A stretch of 64,000 nt of DNA from Azorhizobium caulinodans ORS 571 (GCF_000010525.1 NC_009937.1:4159501-4223500); one strand, 5' to 3'. Counted from the stretch's first letter, positions 36,249 to 46,241 are shown. Translations and numbers: made by a program. Notes: a model not told the origin generated them from the letters alone.

Positions 36249-36578
36249 ATGCACGGGCGTCCGTGGATGATCGCGCTGGTCGCAGGAGCCATCGGGCTCA
36301 TGGGCGTGTCGGGTGAGGCGAAAGCCCAGAACGACGCGGTGCCGGGCGCGATCTTCGGCGGCGTGGCCGGCGCGCTGATCGGCGGTGCCGTAAGCGGCAA
36401 GGCCGGCGGCGCCGTAGCCGGAGCCCTCATCGGCGGTACGACCGGCGCCATTGTCGGCTCGCAGGTCAACCGCCCCCCGCCGCCGCCTCCGGCGTACTAT
36501 TTCTGGAATGGGAACCGGTGCTTCTACCGGTACCCCAACGGGCAGGTGATCCGCGTGTCGCGCGGATATTGCCAGTAG
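36249..36578 (+). CDS. Glycine-zipper exported protein
   Basis: A 109-residue protein with an N-terminal signal (cleavage near GEAKA), followed by small-residue repeats of glycine-zipper form (GAIFGGVAGALIGGAVSG, AGALIGGTTGAIVG, about residues 33-72), a run of seven prolines, and a Cys-containing tail (YYFWNGNRCFYRYPNGQ ... GYCQ). Glycine-zipper proteins of this type associate with the outer membrane or envelope; no enzymatic role is expected. There is no lipobox cysteine after the signal, so it is not an obvious lipoprotein. GAGAGGATCG precedes the ATG at 36249. Confidence 0.8.
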   Translation: MHGRPWMIALVAGAIGLMGVSGEAKAQNDAVPGAIFGGVAGALIGGAVSGKAGGAVAGALIGGTTGAIVGSQVNRPPPPPPAYYFWNGNRCFYRYPNGQVIRVSRGYCQ

Positions 36579-36786
36579 AGCTATTGGTCGGTTTCGTTCC
36601 CCCGCACGGTTCCGATCAGTGGAAAGGCGTCGGCTTCGGCCGGCGCCTTTTTACTTTCTGCGTCCGGTTTCATTTCTGCGGCGGCGACGCGCTCCGGAGC
36701 CGGATCCGTCTCGTTTTCAGGAGTTGGAGGGCGATTCACTGCTCAGATTGATGCAATCCGAGCGGATCGCGCTCTAGAGTGCGGCC

Positions 36787-37722
36787 ATGACGCGCACCCG
36801 CTTTGCACTGCCCTCCCTTGATGACCTCACCACCGGCGGCAAGCGTGCCGTCGCCGCAGCGCTCGCGGGCGTCGAGACGGCGCGCGGCACACCCGCCCTC
36901 ACCGCCTTGCTCGATGCCGCTGCCGCCAACGCCCGCGCGCAGGTTCTCGGGCTCACCGGCCCGCCGGGGGTCGGCAAGTCCACCCTGACGAACGTGCTCG
37001 TGCAGCGCGCCCGCGTCGCGGGCCGCACCGTGGCGGTGCTGGCGGTGGACCCCTCCTCCCGGCGCACCGGCGGCGCCCTGCTGGGCGACCGCGCGCGCAT
37101 CCAGACCGATCCGGAGGACCGGGGCGTGTTCGTGCGCTCCATGGCGGCGCGGGACCGGCTGGGCGGCCTCTCGGACGATGCGGTGGCCGCCGCCGTGCTG
37201 CTGCGCGCGGTCTATGATCTCGTGATCGTGGAGACAGTCGGCGTCGGCCAGTCGGAAGCGGACATCGACCTCATCGCGGATACGGTGGTGCTGTGCATCC
37301 AGCCCGCCTCCGGCGACAGCCTCCAGTTCATGAAGGCGGGCGTCATGGAACTGCCCGACGTCATCGTGGTGACCAAGGCCGACATGGCCGAGATGTCCCG
37401 CCGCGCAGCCGCCGACGTGAGCGGCGCGCTGGCGCTTGCAGGCGAAGACGGCGCCTGGCGCGTGCCGGTGATTCGCCTCTCCGCCGCGACGGGGGAAGGC
37501 ATCGACGCCTTTGCCGAGGCCGTCGCCAACCACCGCGCCTTCCTCGACGCGGACGATCGCCTCTCCGACCGGCGGTCCACGCAGGAAAAGCGCTGGGTCG
37601 AGGAGGCGGTCAAGGTGCGGTTCGGCACCGACGGGCTGCGCCGAGCCCGGGCGCTCGCCGTGCCCGAGAGCGGTCCCTTCACCCGAGAGGCCTTTCTCGC
37701 GACATGCTTAACCGGCGGGTAA
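36787..37722 (+). CDS. meaB: Methylmalonyl-CoA mutase-associated GTPase MeaB (ArgK family)
   Basis: G3E-family GTPase chaperone that protects and loads cobalamin enzymes such as methylmalonyl-CoA mutase. The 311 residues carry the P-loop GPPGVGKST, the LAVDPSSRRTGGALLGDR switch segment, ETVGVGQSE, the VVTKADM guanine-specificity motif, and a C-terminal dimerisation arm. It is slightly shorter than the usual ~330 residues, mainly at the N-terminus. No mutase gene is adjacent, so it must serve a cobalamin mutase encoded elsewhere. Confidence 0.93.
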   Translation: MTRTRFALPSLDDLTTGGKRAVAAALAGVETARGTPALTALLDAAAANARAQVLGLTGPPGVGKSTLTNVLVQRARVAGRTVAVLAVDPSSRRTGGALLGDRARIQTDPEDRGVFVRSMAARDRLGGLSDDAVAAAVLLRAVYDLVIVETVGVGQSEADIDLIADTVVLCIQPASGDSLQFMKAGVMELPDVIVVTKADMAEMSRRAAADVSGALALAGEDGAWRVPVIRLSAATGEGIDAFAEAVANHRAFLDADDRLSDRRSTQEKRWVEEAVKVRFGTDGLRRARALAVPESGPFTREAFLATCLTGG

Positions 37723-37841
37723 GGTTGATAAATCATTCTAGCCGCGTGTCCGGCGCTGCGCCGGGTGCGCGGGTGCGTTCCTGCCCGCCGGTCCCGCCGG
37801 CAGGCCCGTGGAGCCCCGCCTGACAGTTCGGGGCATCAGGG

Positions 37842-39500
37842 ATGGCGGAACGGCCGAAGGGCGCGCAACGCGATGGCGTCGCGCGTGGTGAGGACTTGCG
37901 TGCGCGCGACGGCCGCGAGCCGGAGCGGCCCCGCGGCCGGCGGAACGGCATGCTGCGCCAGGCTGCCTATGGGCTCGCCGCGCTGGCTGCCTCCACCGTC
38001 GCGGCGGGCCCCGCCGCCCAGCGGGCGCTGGCGCAGTCGCTGCCGTCCGACGCCATGCTCTCGCGCAGCTTCTCCGACCGCACGCCCAACATGCTGTTGA
38101 GCAGCCCGCTGAAGGCGCTGAAGGTGGCGACCCTCGATCTGCCGCCGGCCATCGGCAGCGGCCTCGGTTTCACCGTGCCTGACAGTCCCGCCGCCACCGA
38201 CCCCGCCCGCGTCACCAGCCGCGCGGCGCCGAAGATCCCCGCCCGCGCCGAGGAGGATGGCTATGCCTATCCCCCGCCGCTTGTGCTCGATGCACCGGTG
38301 AAGCCGGCGGAAACCGAAGCCTCTGCGCCCGCTGCGGCTCCGCCCTCTGCCGATCCCTCCGCAGCAGAGGATCCGGCACGGGCCTCCGCCCTCGCCCCCG
38401 CCGCCGATGCCCTGGCGCCAGTTGTGCAGGCACCCCGCGCACCGGAAGCCGGCGCTGCGGCCGAGGCCGTCATCGCGGCCCCCACATCGCCCGTCATCGT
38501 GGCCGCGCTCCCCGATGCCGCGAGTGCCGTTCCCTCGGTCCCGGCACCGGCCCTCGCGGCCGCGACGCCGGATGCGGACGACGCGGCCCCCGCGGACGCC
38601 GAGACGCCCGCCCTCTTCGGCCCCGCTCCCGTGGCCACGAACGGCTATCTGGAAATTGCCCTCGACAGCCTGCTCTCGCTGCCCGGCATCGAGGACCAGA
38701 TGGTGGCGAGCGACGATGCGAGCCCGGAGCTTTTCGGGCCGGACATCAGCGGCGCCGACGTGGACCCGAATGCGCTCGCCGCGCCCGAGCGGCACGGCGG
38801 CATCGGCAGCGACGCCCTTTTCCCCACACTGCCCGACGATCAGGGCTGGGCGGATGTCGGCACCGGCGCGGACGGTGAGGAGAGCCCTCTCTATCGCGAC
38901 CGCTCGGTGGTGTTCGGCGTCAATCCCGATGTCTTCCCGGCGCAGCCCTTCGAGCATTCGCTGGTGAGCATTCCGGCGAGCCTCGTGCCCATGCCGCTCT
39001 CGCCGCCGCCGGAGCGGGGCGAGCCGCTGTTCGGCCGCACGGGACCGGCCGGCGCCACATTCGCCGAGCGTCTCGGCCTCACCGGCCCGGATCGGGCCCG
39101 CGCCGAAAAGTGCCTCGCCGAAGCCATCTATTTCGAGAGCCGGGGTGAACCCAAGCGCGGCCAGATCGCCGTTGCGCAGGTGGTCATGAACCGCGTCTTC
39201 TCGGGCTATTATCCCAATGACGTCTGCAAGACCGTCTATCAGAACGCCCACCGGCACCTCGCCTGCCAGTTCACCTTCGCCTGCGACGATGTGAAGGACG
39301 TGGTGCGCGAGCCGGACATGTGGGTGCAGGCCAAGGAGATCGCCGCCGACATGCTGGACGGCAAGCTCTGGCTCGACAGCGTCGGACCCGCGACCCACTA
39401 CCACGCCTACTGGGTCCACCCCTCCTGGGTACGGGAGATGCGCAAGCTGGACCGCATCGGGGTGCACACCTTCTACCGGCCCAAGCGCTGGGCGAGCTGA
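37842..39500 (+). CDS. SleB-type cell wall hydrolase with long linker
   Basis: Predicted exported peptidoglycan hydrolase (Hydrolase_2). Only the last ~140 of the 552 residues form the enzyme domain: EKCLAEAIYFESRGEP, with the likely catalytic Glu in FESRG, then QVVMNRVFSGYYPNDVC and ATHYHAYWVHPSW. The rest is an Arg-rich start, a hydrophobic anchor/signal near residues 40-66, and a ~330-residue Ala/Pro/Glu-rich disordered linker that could span the periplasm. An alternative ATG at 37950 gives a cleaner signal peptide. In spores SleB is a germination enzyme; in alphaproteobacteria such proteins act in wall remodelling. It stands alone between meaB and a bidirectional terminator. Confidence 0.85.
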   Translation: MAERPKGAQRDGVARGEDLRARDGREPERPRGRRNGMLRQAAYGLAALAASTVAAGPAAQRALAQSLPSDAMLSRSFSDRTPNMLLSSPLKALKVATLDLPPAIGSGLGFTVPDSPAATDPARVTSRAAPKIPARAEEDGYAYPPPLVLDAPVKPAETEASAPAAAPPSADPSAAEDPARASALAPAADALAPVVQAPRAPEAGAAAEAVIAAPTSPVIVAALPDAASAVPSVPAPALAAATPDADDAAPADAETPALFGPAPVATNGYLEIALDSLLSLPGIEDQMVASDDASPELFGPDISGADVDPNALAAPERHGGIGSDALFPTLPDDQGWADVGTGADGEESPLYRDRSVVFGVNPDVFPAQPFEHSLVSIPASLVPMPLSPPPERGEPLFGRTGPAGATFAERLGLTGPDRARAEKCLAEAIYFESRGEPKRGQIAVAQVVMNRVFSGYYPNDVCKTVYQNAHRHLACQFTFACDDVKDVVREPDMWVQAKEIAADMLDGKLWLDSVGPATHYHAYWVHPSWVREMRKLDRIGVHTFYRPKRWAS

Positions 39501-39524
39501 CCGGCTCGGCACCTTCCCGAATCA

Positions 39525-39563
39525 AAAAGGCCCCGGCGCCAGAAGCGCCGGGGCCTTTTGTTT
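39525..39563. terminator. Bidirectional terminator between the hydrolase and malic enzyme genes
   Basis: Perfect 15-bp stem AAAAGGCCCCGGCGC / GCGCCGGGGCCTTTT with a five-base loop, T-rich on both strands, between two converging genes. Confidence 0.95.
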
Positions 39564-39595
39564 GTGCCGGGCCGCCGGAAGGCAGCCCTTGCGGA

Positions 39596-41887
39596 TCAGG
39601 CTTCGCTCTGGGCTTCCACCACGGCGACGGCGGTCATGTTGACGATGCCGCGGGCGGTCACCGTCGGGCCGAGGATGTGCGCCGGCTTGGCGGTGCCCAT
39701 GAGGATGGGGCCGACCGGGAGCGCGTCGCCCAGCACCTTGATCATGTTGTAGGCGATGTCCGCCGCATCGAGGTCGGGCATCACCAGCACGTTGGCCACG
39801 CCCTGGAGGCGCGAGTGCGGGAGAATGCGCTCGCGGGCATCCGGCAGCAGCGCGAGTTCCGCCTGCATCTCGCCATCCACCTCAAGCTCCGGCGCGCGGT
39901 CCTTGAGGATGTCGAGGGCCGCACGGACCCGGCGGGCGCAGACGGTGTCGTTGCTGCCGAAATTGGAGTGCGACAGCAGGGCCACCTTCGGCTCGATGCC
40001 GAAGCGCCGCACGTGCGCGGCGGCGAGGATGGTCATCTCCGCAAGGTCGGCGGCGTTCGGCTCGGTCTGCACCTGCGTGTCGCACAGGAACAAATTGCCC
40101 TTCGGAGTGATGAGCAGCGAGAGCGCGGCCAGTTCGCGCACGCCCGGAGCCAGGCCGATGATGTCGCGCACATGACGCAGATGGCGGGAGAAGCGGCCTT
40201 CGATGCCGCACAGCATGGCATCCGCCTCGCCCTTCTTCACGGCCAGCGCCGAGATGACGGTCGAGGAGGTGCGCACCAGCGTGCGGGCGGCATCCGGCGT
40301 CACGCCGCGACGGCCGGCGATCTCGATGTAGGAGCGCACGAAGTCGCGGTAGCGCGGATCGTCTTCGGGGTTGATGACCTCGAAGTCCTTGCCGGGACGG
40401 ATCGAGAGACCGAAGCGCTGGAGGCGGGCTTCGAGCACGCTCGGGCGGGCGACGAGGATGGGATGGGCAATGCCCTCCTCGATCACCGCCTGCGCGGCGC
40501 GCAGCACGCGCTCGTCCTCGCCCTCGGCGTAGATGACGCGCTTCTTGTCCTGCTTCGCGCGCTGGAACAGCGGACGCATGATGAAGCCGGAGCGGAAGAC
40601 GAACTCGTCGAGCTTCTCGTTATAGGCGTCGAAATCGGCGATGGGCCGGGTGGCGACGCCGGTGTCCATGGCCGCCTTGGCCACCGCCGGGGCGATGCGC
40701 AGGATGAGGCGCGGATCGAACGGCGAAGGAATGATGCTGTCCGCACCGAAGGCGCGGGTCTCGCCGCCATAGGCGCGGGCCACCACGTCGGAGGGCGTCT
40801 CGCGGGCGAGCGCGGCGATGGCTTCCACCGCCGCCATCTTCATCTCGGCATTGATGTCGGTGGCACCCACATCCAGCGCGCCGCGGAAGATGTAGGGGAA
40901 GCAGAGGACGTTGTTCACCTGGTTCGGGAAGTCCGAACGGCCGGTGCAGATCATGGCGTCGGGCCGCACGGCGCGGGCCTCTTCCGGCATGATCTCGGGA
41001 TTGGGGTTGGCGAGCGCGAGGATGAGCGGACGATCCGCCATGCGCTGGACCATCTCCGGCTTCAGCACGCCGCCGGCGGAGAGGCCGAGGAAGATGTGCG
41101 CGCCGTCGATCACCTCGGCGAGCGTGCGGGCGTCGGTCTTCTGGGCATAGACAGACTTGTAGGGGTCCATGAGGGTCTCGCGGCCTTCATAGACCACGCC
41201 CTCGATGTCGCAGACCCAGATGTTCTCGCGCTTGGCGCCGAGGGTCACCAGCAGGTTGAGGCAGGCGATGGCCGCCGCGCCCGCACCGGAGGTGACGATC
41301 TTGAGGTCTTCGATCTTGCGGTTGCCGATCTCCAGCGCGTTGCGGACGGCAGCGCCGACGATGATGGCGGTGCCATGCTGGTCGTCGTGGAAGACCGGAA
41401 TCTTCATGCGCTCGCGCAGGCGCTTCTCCACCTCGAAGCACTCGGGCGCCTTGATGTCCTCAAGGTTGATTCCGCCGAAGGTGGGCTCCAGCGCGGCCAC
41501 CGTCTCGACCAGATGGTCGATCTCGGTGGCGGCGAGCTCGATGTCGAACACGTCGATGCCGGCGAACTTCTTGAACAGGACCGCCTTGCCCTCCATCACG
41601 GGCTTGGAGGCGAGCGGGCCGATGTTTCCGAGGCCGAGCACGGCGGTGCCGTTGGACACCACCGCCACAAGATTGGCGCGGGTGGTCAGTTCTGCGGCCT
41701 GGAGCGGGTCAGCCTTGATGGCCTCGCAGGCCGCGGCGACGCCGGGAGAATAGGCCAGAGCGAGATCGCGCTGATTGCCGAGGGGCTTGGTCGCCTGGAT
41801 TTCCAGTTTCCCAGGCTTGGGGCTGCGATGGTAGACAAGCGCGCCGGATTTCAGATCCTCGGAAATGTTCGACATGTTTGACGCCAT
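39596..41887 (-). CDS. maeB: NADP-dependent malic enzyme with phosphotransacetylase-like domain
   Basis: Oxidative decarboxylation of malate to pyruvate with NADP+, supplying NADPH and pyruvate during growth on organic acids. The 763 residues comprise the malic N-terminal domain (about 20-155, [14 protein letters not shown]), the NAD(P)-binding domain (about 165-420, [31 protein letters not shown]), and a C-terminal phosphotransacetylase-like domain (about 435-755) that in rhizobial MaeB proteins has no shown Pta activity and may regulate assembly. The first ATG is preceded by GGGGGAGGAC. A very long open frame upstream on the same strand runs antisense to the next gene and is not coding. Confidence 0.96.
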   Translation of the reverse strand: MASNMSNISEDLKSGALVYHRSPKPGKLEIQATKPLGNQRDLALAYSPGVAAACEAIKADPLQAAELTTRANLVAVVSNGTAVLGLGNIGPLASKPVMEGKAVLFKKFAGIDVFDIELAATEIDHLVETVAALEPTFGGINLEDIKAPECFEVEKRLRERMKIPVFHDDQHGTAIIVGAAVRNALEIGNRKIEDLKIVTSGAGAAAIACLNLLVTLGAKRENIWVCDIEGVVYEGRETLMDPYKSVYAQKTDARTLAEVIDGAHIFLGLSAGGVLKPEMVQRMADRPLILALANPNPEIMPEEARAVRPDAMICTGRSDFPNQVNNVLCFPYIFRGALDVGATDINAEMKMAAVEAIAALARETPSDVVARAYGGETRAFGADSIIPSPFDPRLILRIAPAVAKAAMDTGVATRPIADFDAYNEKLDEFVFRSGFIMRPLFQRAKQDKKRVIYAEGEDERVLRAAQAVIEEGIAHPILVARPSVLEARLQRFGLSIRPGKDFEVINPEDDPRYRDFVRSYIEIAGRRGVTPDAARTLVRTSSTVISALAVKKGEADAMLCGIEGRFSRHLRHVRDIIGLAPGVRELAALSLLITPKGNLFLCDTQVQTEPNAADLAEMTILAAAHVRRFGIEPKVALLSHSNFGSNDTVCARRVRAALDILKDRAPELEVDGEMQAELALLPDARERILPHSRLQGVANVLVMPDLDAADIAYNMIKVLGDALPVGPILMGTAKPAHILGPTVTARGIVNMTAVAVVEAQSEA

Positions 41888-42037
41888 GTCCTCCCCCAAG
41901 CCTCTCTTACAGATGTCCACCGAACGGGCGGGCAACCTATCCCCCGCGGCGGGGGATGTCACGGTCTGGCATGGCGATTTCGCGGCGAATAGCGCCAAGC
42001 TCGGTGGATTCGGTTCCACGTGGAGGAAAAAGCACGC

Positions 42038-44074
42038 ATGAAAAAGGTCATCATCACTGTCGCAGTGATCGCCGTACTGGGTGTCGGCGGCTATTTCGGC
42101 TTCGACCGGTTCGTGCAGATGCGCGCCCGCAACGACGTGGAGACTGTCTTTGCGTCCCTGCGCCAGAAGGGCGCCCAGGCGAGCTACAAGGATGTCGCCT
42201 TCACCCTCTCCGGCCGCCGCCTCACGGTGACCGGCATCGAGATCACCGGCCCCGCTGCCGGCCAGCAGGTGAAGCTTGAGCGGCTGGACGCCCAGGAGGT
42301 GACCTCGCCCTCCGGCGGCACGGTGCAGGCCAAGTCGGTCGAGCTCACGGGCCTCAGCGTCGCCGTGACGGACCCGCTGGCCGCCCAGACCAAGGTCACC
42401 TATTCCGCGCCGCAGGTCAGCCTCGTCGGCTACTCCGGCCCGGACCGCATGCCCGCCGTGCCCCCGGGCAGCAAGGCGACGCAGGCCCTGCGCGACGGCC
42501 TCGTGCTGTTCGGCGCGGTGCGCATCGACAGCGTGAGCATTCCCAAGCTCAGCGGCGATGTGACGCCCCCGCCGGCGCAGGGCGACAAGCCGGCGGCGGC
42601 GCCCTCCAGCTTCACCTATGAGGCCCTCACGGCCTCCGGCATCGGCGAGGGACGCATCGCCGAGCTGAAGGTCGGCAAGATGCTCGTGTCCACCACCACC
42701 GTCATCGAAGCCACGACGGTGCCCGTCGTGGTGGACGTGGCCGACCTGCGCGCCTCCGGCATCGACACCGGGCCGATCCGCATGCTGACCGACGCCGAGC
42801 CCAAGGCCTCCAGCCCGCTGCCCATCTACGAGAAGATCAGCACCGGCGCCTATCGCCTGCGGCACAAGGAGACCAACCTCTTCTCCGCCGGCAGCCTGAG
42901 CGCGCAGCGCGTGGCCATCAATCCCGAGAAGCTGTCCATCGAGCGGCTCCAGCAGCTTTCGGCCCTCGCCCAGCAGCCCCCTTCGGACGACCCCAAGCAG
43001 GTGGTCGCCATCGTGGAGCGCACCCTGCCGGTGATCGACGGCTTCGCGGTCGGCCAGATCTCCGTGAACGACATCGCGCTGGCCGAGAAGGACGCCGCGG
43101 TGAAGATCGCGGCCATGAACATGAAGGGCTTCGTGGACGGCCGTCTGGAGACGCTGGAGGTTCTCGGCCTCACCAGCCAGCTCCCCGGCGAGAAGCCCTC
43201 CACGGTGAAGCGCGCCGCCATCCTGGGCCTGTCGCTCAAGAGCATTCTTGAGCAGAGCGCGGCCATGGCCAGCAAGGACGACAAGAACGAACTGATCGCC
43301 CTCAATGCCAGCGCCGCCGTGCTGAAGAGCTTCTCCGGCTTCGAGCTGGAGGGCCTCGAGGCGCCCTATGACGCCAACGGCAAGATGGTGAGCATCGAGA
43401 AGATGTCGCTCTCCTGGGGCGATTTCACCGGCCTCCTGCCCACCCGCGTCGCCTTCCGCCTCGACAAGGTGAGCGGCCCGATCTCGGCGGAGGACGGCGA
43501 GCCCTTCAGCTATCTCGCCGCCGCCGGCATGGACCGCACGAGCATCTCGTCCGTGCTCAACCTGAGCTACGACGCCAATGCCCGGAGCCTTGCCCTCGCG
43601 CCGGCCTCGCTGGAGTTGGAGAAGGCCTTCTCCGCCAAGATCGAGGCGCGGCTGGAGAACGTGCCGAAGGACGTGTTCGACGCGGCACCCCAGGACGTGA
43701 TGAACAATCCCACCGCCATCCTCGCCAAGCTGCAGAACGTGACCGCCGGCGCGCTGTCGGTCACCGTGACCGATCTCGGCCTCGCCAATCTGATGCTGAA
43801 GCAGCAAGCGGAACTCGCCGGCGTCGAGCCGGAGGATCTGCGGTCCGAGCTTATCTCGGGCATCCAGATGGGGACGCAGGATGCCGCGACCGTCAATCCG
43901 GACGCGGCTGCGGTGGGCGAGGCGATCGCCGCCTTCGTGAAGGCGCCGGGCACCATCACCGTCACCCTCACGCCGAAGCGGCCCCTCCCGGTCGCGTCCC
44001 TGCTGAGCCTGGACGATCCCTTCGACGCCCTCGCCGCCTTCAAGATGACGGCGACGGCCGGCCCGCGTCCCTGA
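42038..44074 (+). CDS. Large membrane-anchored protein of unknown function
   Basis: The 678-residue product starts MKKVIITVAVIAVLGVGGYF, a single N-terminal anchor, and the remaining ~650 residues should lie in the periplasm. The sequence alternates short beta-type segments with the recurring pattern ...LSLKSI..., ...LELEKAF..., somewhat like long beta-rich proteins that bridge the envelope (AsmA/DUF945-like layout), but I cannot assign a family. No catalytic motif is apparent. GGAGG lies eleven bases upstream of the ATG. The gene is divergent from maeB and followed by a hairpin with a T-tract. Confidence 0.7.
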   Translation: MKKVIITVAVIAVLGVGGYFGFDRFVQMRARNDVETVFASLRQKGAQASYKDVAFTLSGRRLTVTGIEITGPAAGQQVKLERLDAQEVTSPSGGTVQAKSVELTGLSVAVTDPLAAQTKVTYSAPQVSLVGYSGPDRMPAVPPGSKATQALRDGLVLFGAVRIDSVSIPKLSGDVTPPPAQGDKPAAAPSSFTYEALTASGIGEGRIAELKVGKMLVSTTTVIEATTVPVVVDVADLRASGIDTGPIRMLTDAEPKASSPLPIYEKISTGAYRLRHKETNLFSAGSLSAQRVAINPEKLSIERLQQLSALAQQPPSDDPKQVVAIVERTLPVIDGFAVGQISVNDIALAEKDAAVKIAAMNMKGFVDGRLETLEVLGLTSQLPGEKPSTVKRAAILGLSLKSILEQSAAMASKDDKNELIALNASAAVLKSFSGFELEGLEAPYDANGKMVSIEKMSLSWGDFTGLLPTRVAFRLDKVSGPISAEDGEPFSYLAAAGMDRTSISSVLNLSYDANARSLALAPASLELEKAFSAKIEARLENVPKDVFDAAPQDVMNNPTAILAKLQNVTAGALSVTVTDLGLANLMLKQQAELAGVEPEDLRSELISGIQMGTQDAATVNPDAAAVGEAIAAFVKAPGTITVTLTPKRPLPVASLLSLDDPFDALAAFKMTATAGPRP

Positions 44075-44093
44075 CGGACCGACCGGCGTAGTT

Positions 44094-46031
44094 TCAAGAG
44101 GAGAGCGGCGCGCCGGATCCAGGCGCGCCGTTTTCGTAAGGACCGGATGCCCGGAGCGCTGCCTCCAGCGCCTCATTCGCCGCAGCGAGGTCAGCCGTTG
44201 CGGTTTCGCCGTCCGCAGGCGCTGTAAGGCAAGCTTCCGCCCGCGCAAGACGGGCTGCCCCATCCGCCGTCAGAGCGAGGCTGCCGCTCTCCGCCTGACC
44301 GGCCACTTGCCGTGCCCAATGGACTGACGCCAGAAGGGTCCGCGGCAGCGGATCGGGCTCCGCTCCAACCACCAGACGGCGCGCGGCCTCCAGGCTCGCC
44401 AGCGCGCCCGCCGCCTCGCGGAAGCTGCGGTCCACCGCCCGCATGGCGCGCACCGGCTGCGCCGACACATCACCAGCGAGGCGCTGCCGCGACAGACGGA
44501 CCACCTCGGCCAGCCCCGCCATGACGGCCCGCACCTGCCGCGCCAGCAGCGGCCGCGTCGGCACGGGGAAGATGACAAGCGCGCAGAGCATGGCGATGAG
44601 ACAGCCGGCGCTCACCTCGGCCAGCCGGATCTCCAGCAGCTCGGACATGGTGGCGCCGAGACTGCCGTAGACCAGGCCCACCAGCACGGTGAGGAAGAAG
44701 ATCGCCTTGGCATAGGCATGCAGGATGAAGAAGGCCCAGCCAGCGACGCAGACGAGCATCAGGGCGACCTCGGCCGCCGGATGTCCCCGGAGGGCGTAGG
44801 TCGCCGCCGCGCCGGCCACGACTCCGGCCAGCGTCCCGATGATGCGCTGGGCGCTGCGGTGGATCATCTCGGCGCGCGAGCGCATGCCGAGCAGCACGAG
44901 GAAGACGGAGAAGACGCCCCAGAACCAGCGCTCGGGCGAGATGGCGAGCCCCACCCAGAGGGTGAGCGTGCCGGCGAGAGCCACGCGCACCGCCGCCCGC
45001 CACGCGAGCCCCACCGGGCCGGCGGCAGGGGCGCCGGGCGCGGGGCGGAAGCCCGTGGCCGCTGCCCCCGCGATCTCCGACATGCGGGCGGCGGCCACCT
45101 CGATGTCGCGCACAGTGCGGCGGGTCGGGCCGCAGGGCACGTCCACACCGCGGGGCGGAGCGAAGGCCCCCTCTTCCAGCCGGGCGGCGCAGGCGAGCAG
45201 CAGGCGGGCGCATTCGCGGGGTGGCGGGCGCAGACGCAGCGCCCCCACTGCCTGCTCGAAGGCCAGAACCGCCTCGGCCATGCTTGCGGCATAAGCAGCA
45301 CCAGCACCGACGCGACCGGCGGCGAGCGCCAGATGGTCCTCCACCAGCAGCGCCACCTCGTTCAGGCGGGCCAAAGCGAGGTCCGGCTCGCGGCCCTCGG
45401 CCATCCGCCGCAGCACCGCCGCGCCCCGGCAGGCAAGCGCCTGCACCGCCCGGCGCAGCACGGCGGCGGGCGCGGAAGGCAGGAGGACGCGGCAGACCAG
45501 CACCACCACCGCCAGCGCCACCGGCACGATGGCGAGGGCAGCGCCGAGGTCCGCGGGTCCGGGATGGAGGTAGAGCCCAACATAATAGAGCACGCCTGCC
45601 ACCATGCCCGCCGCGGTCGGGCCGAGACCGAGGGGATGCACGGCGACCGCCAGCGTCAGCACGAGGATGAAGCCCGCCTGCACCAGCGCCGGCCAGGGGG
45701 CGAGCAGCGCGCCGCACAGGTAGGTGGAGAGCGCGCAGGCCACGACGAGGCCCAGCGCACGGGCATAGTCCCGCCAGCCCGTCTGACGCACCAGAACCGG
45801 GAGCACCATGGCCAGCACCAACGCGGGCGCCGCGACGGTCAGCGGCAGGCCGGTGAGCTTGAGGCCGGGCAACAGGAGACCACCCGTGAGGATGACGCAG
45901 GCCAACACCCGCAGGGCGATGAAGGTGCGCAGCAGGCCGGGATCGGACTGCTGGAGCGCCGCCAGCGCACGCCGGCACCACGCCAGGGCCGGAAACCGGC
46001 GCAGGGGCAGGACGAGCGGGGCAACCGGCAT
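44094..46031 (-). CDS. FUSC-family membrane transporter (fusaric acid resistance/AaeB-like)
   Basis: Predicted inner-membrane efflux component for aromatic or other carboxylic acids. The 645 residues contain two blocks of about five to six membrane helices (about 25-180 and 345-500), each followed by a soluble helical region, the usual FUSC layout. The segment RRTVRDIEVAAARM and the helix-rich C-terminal RSFREAAGALASLEAARRLV fit the family. No periplasmic adaptor gene is adjacent, unlike classic aaeAB. AGGAG sits seven bases before the ATG, and a perfect palindrome overlaps that region, so a dimeric repressor probably controls it. Confidence 0.85.
   Translation of the reverse strand: MPVAPLVLPLRRFPALAWCRRALAALQQSDPGLLRTFIALRVLACVILTGGLLLPGLKLTGLPLTVAAPALVLAMVLPVLVRQTGWRDYARALGLVVACALSTYLCGALLAPWPALVQAGFILVLTLAVAVHPLGLGPTAAGMVAGVLYYVGLYLHPGPADLGAALAIVPVALAVVVLVCRVLLPSAPAAVLRRAVQALACRGAAVLRRMAEGREPDLALARLNEVALLVEDHLALAAGRVGAGAAYAASMAEAVLAFEQAVGALRLRPPPRECARLLLACAARLEEGAFAPPRGVDVPCGPTRRTVRDIEVAAARMSEIAGAAATGFRPAPGAPAAGPVGLAWRAAVRVALAGTLTLWVGLAISPERWFWGVFSVFLVLLGMRSRAEMIHRSAQRIIGTLAGVVAGAAATYALRGHPAAEVALMLVCVAGWAFFILHAYAKAIFFLTVLVGLVYGSLGATMSELLEIRLAEVSAGCLIAMLCALVIFPVPTRPLLARQVRAVMAGLAEVVRLSRQRLAGDVSAQPVRAMRAVDRSFREAAGALASLEAARRLVVGAEPDPLPRTLLASVHWARQVAGQAESGSLALTADGAARLARAEACLTAPADGETATADLAAANEALEAALRASGPYENGAPGSGAPLSS
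44106..44135 (+). terminator. Terminator of the unknown membrane protein gene
   Basis: Perfect stem CGGCGCGCC-GGATCCA-GGCGCGCCG followed by TTTTC. It lies inside the last codons of the converging FUSC gene, so the same DNA both codes and terminates. Confidence 0.75.
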
Positions 46032-46040
46032 GGGCGCTCC

Positions 46041-46065
46041 TTTAGGTCAGCATTATTGACCTAAA
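46041..46065. promoter_or_regulatory. 25-bp palindromic operator upstream of the FUSC gene
   Basis: TTTAGGTCA-GCATTAT-TGACCTAAA: perfect 9-bp arms around a 7-bp spacer, ending ten bases before the FUSC start codon and touching its ribosome site. Size and symmetry fit a MarR-type or similar dimeric repressor. No regulator gene is adjacent. Confidence 0.7.
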
Positions 46066-46114
46066 CTAACGCACCCCGCTGCGCTGCACAAGCGGTCCGG
46101 CCCGATCCGCAAAA

Positions 46115-46148
46115 CGCCAAAGGCCCGCCGGGTGACGGGCCTTTGGTA
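46115..46148 (-). terminator. Terminator downstream of aspS
   Basis: Stem CCAAAGGCCCG / CGGGCCTTTGG with an eight-base loop; on the minus strand it is followed by CGTTTTGC, about 95 bases past the aspS stop. Confidence 0.75.
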
Positions 46149-46241
46149 TGTGCCTTCGGATGGGAGGACTGGCAGGGGCAGCGGCGGTTCGGGCAGGAGC
46201 AATCCGCCCGGGGACCCAGCCGATGCCCGCCCCCGTTCGCC

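Noticed and set aside
41888-44263. Upstream extension of the maeB frame giving 1555 codons
   Set aside because: The extra ~790 codons run antisense to the unknown membrane protein gene and lack protein character; the real start has a strong ribosome site at 41887.
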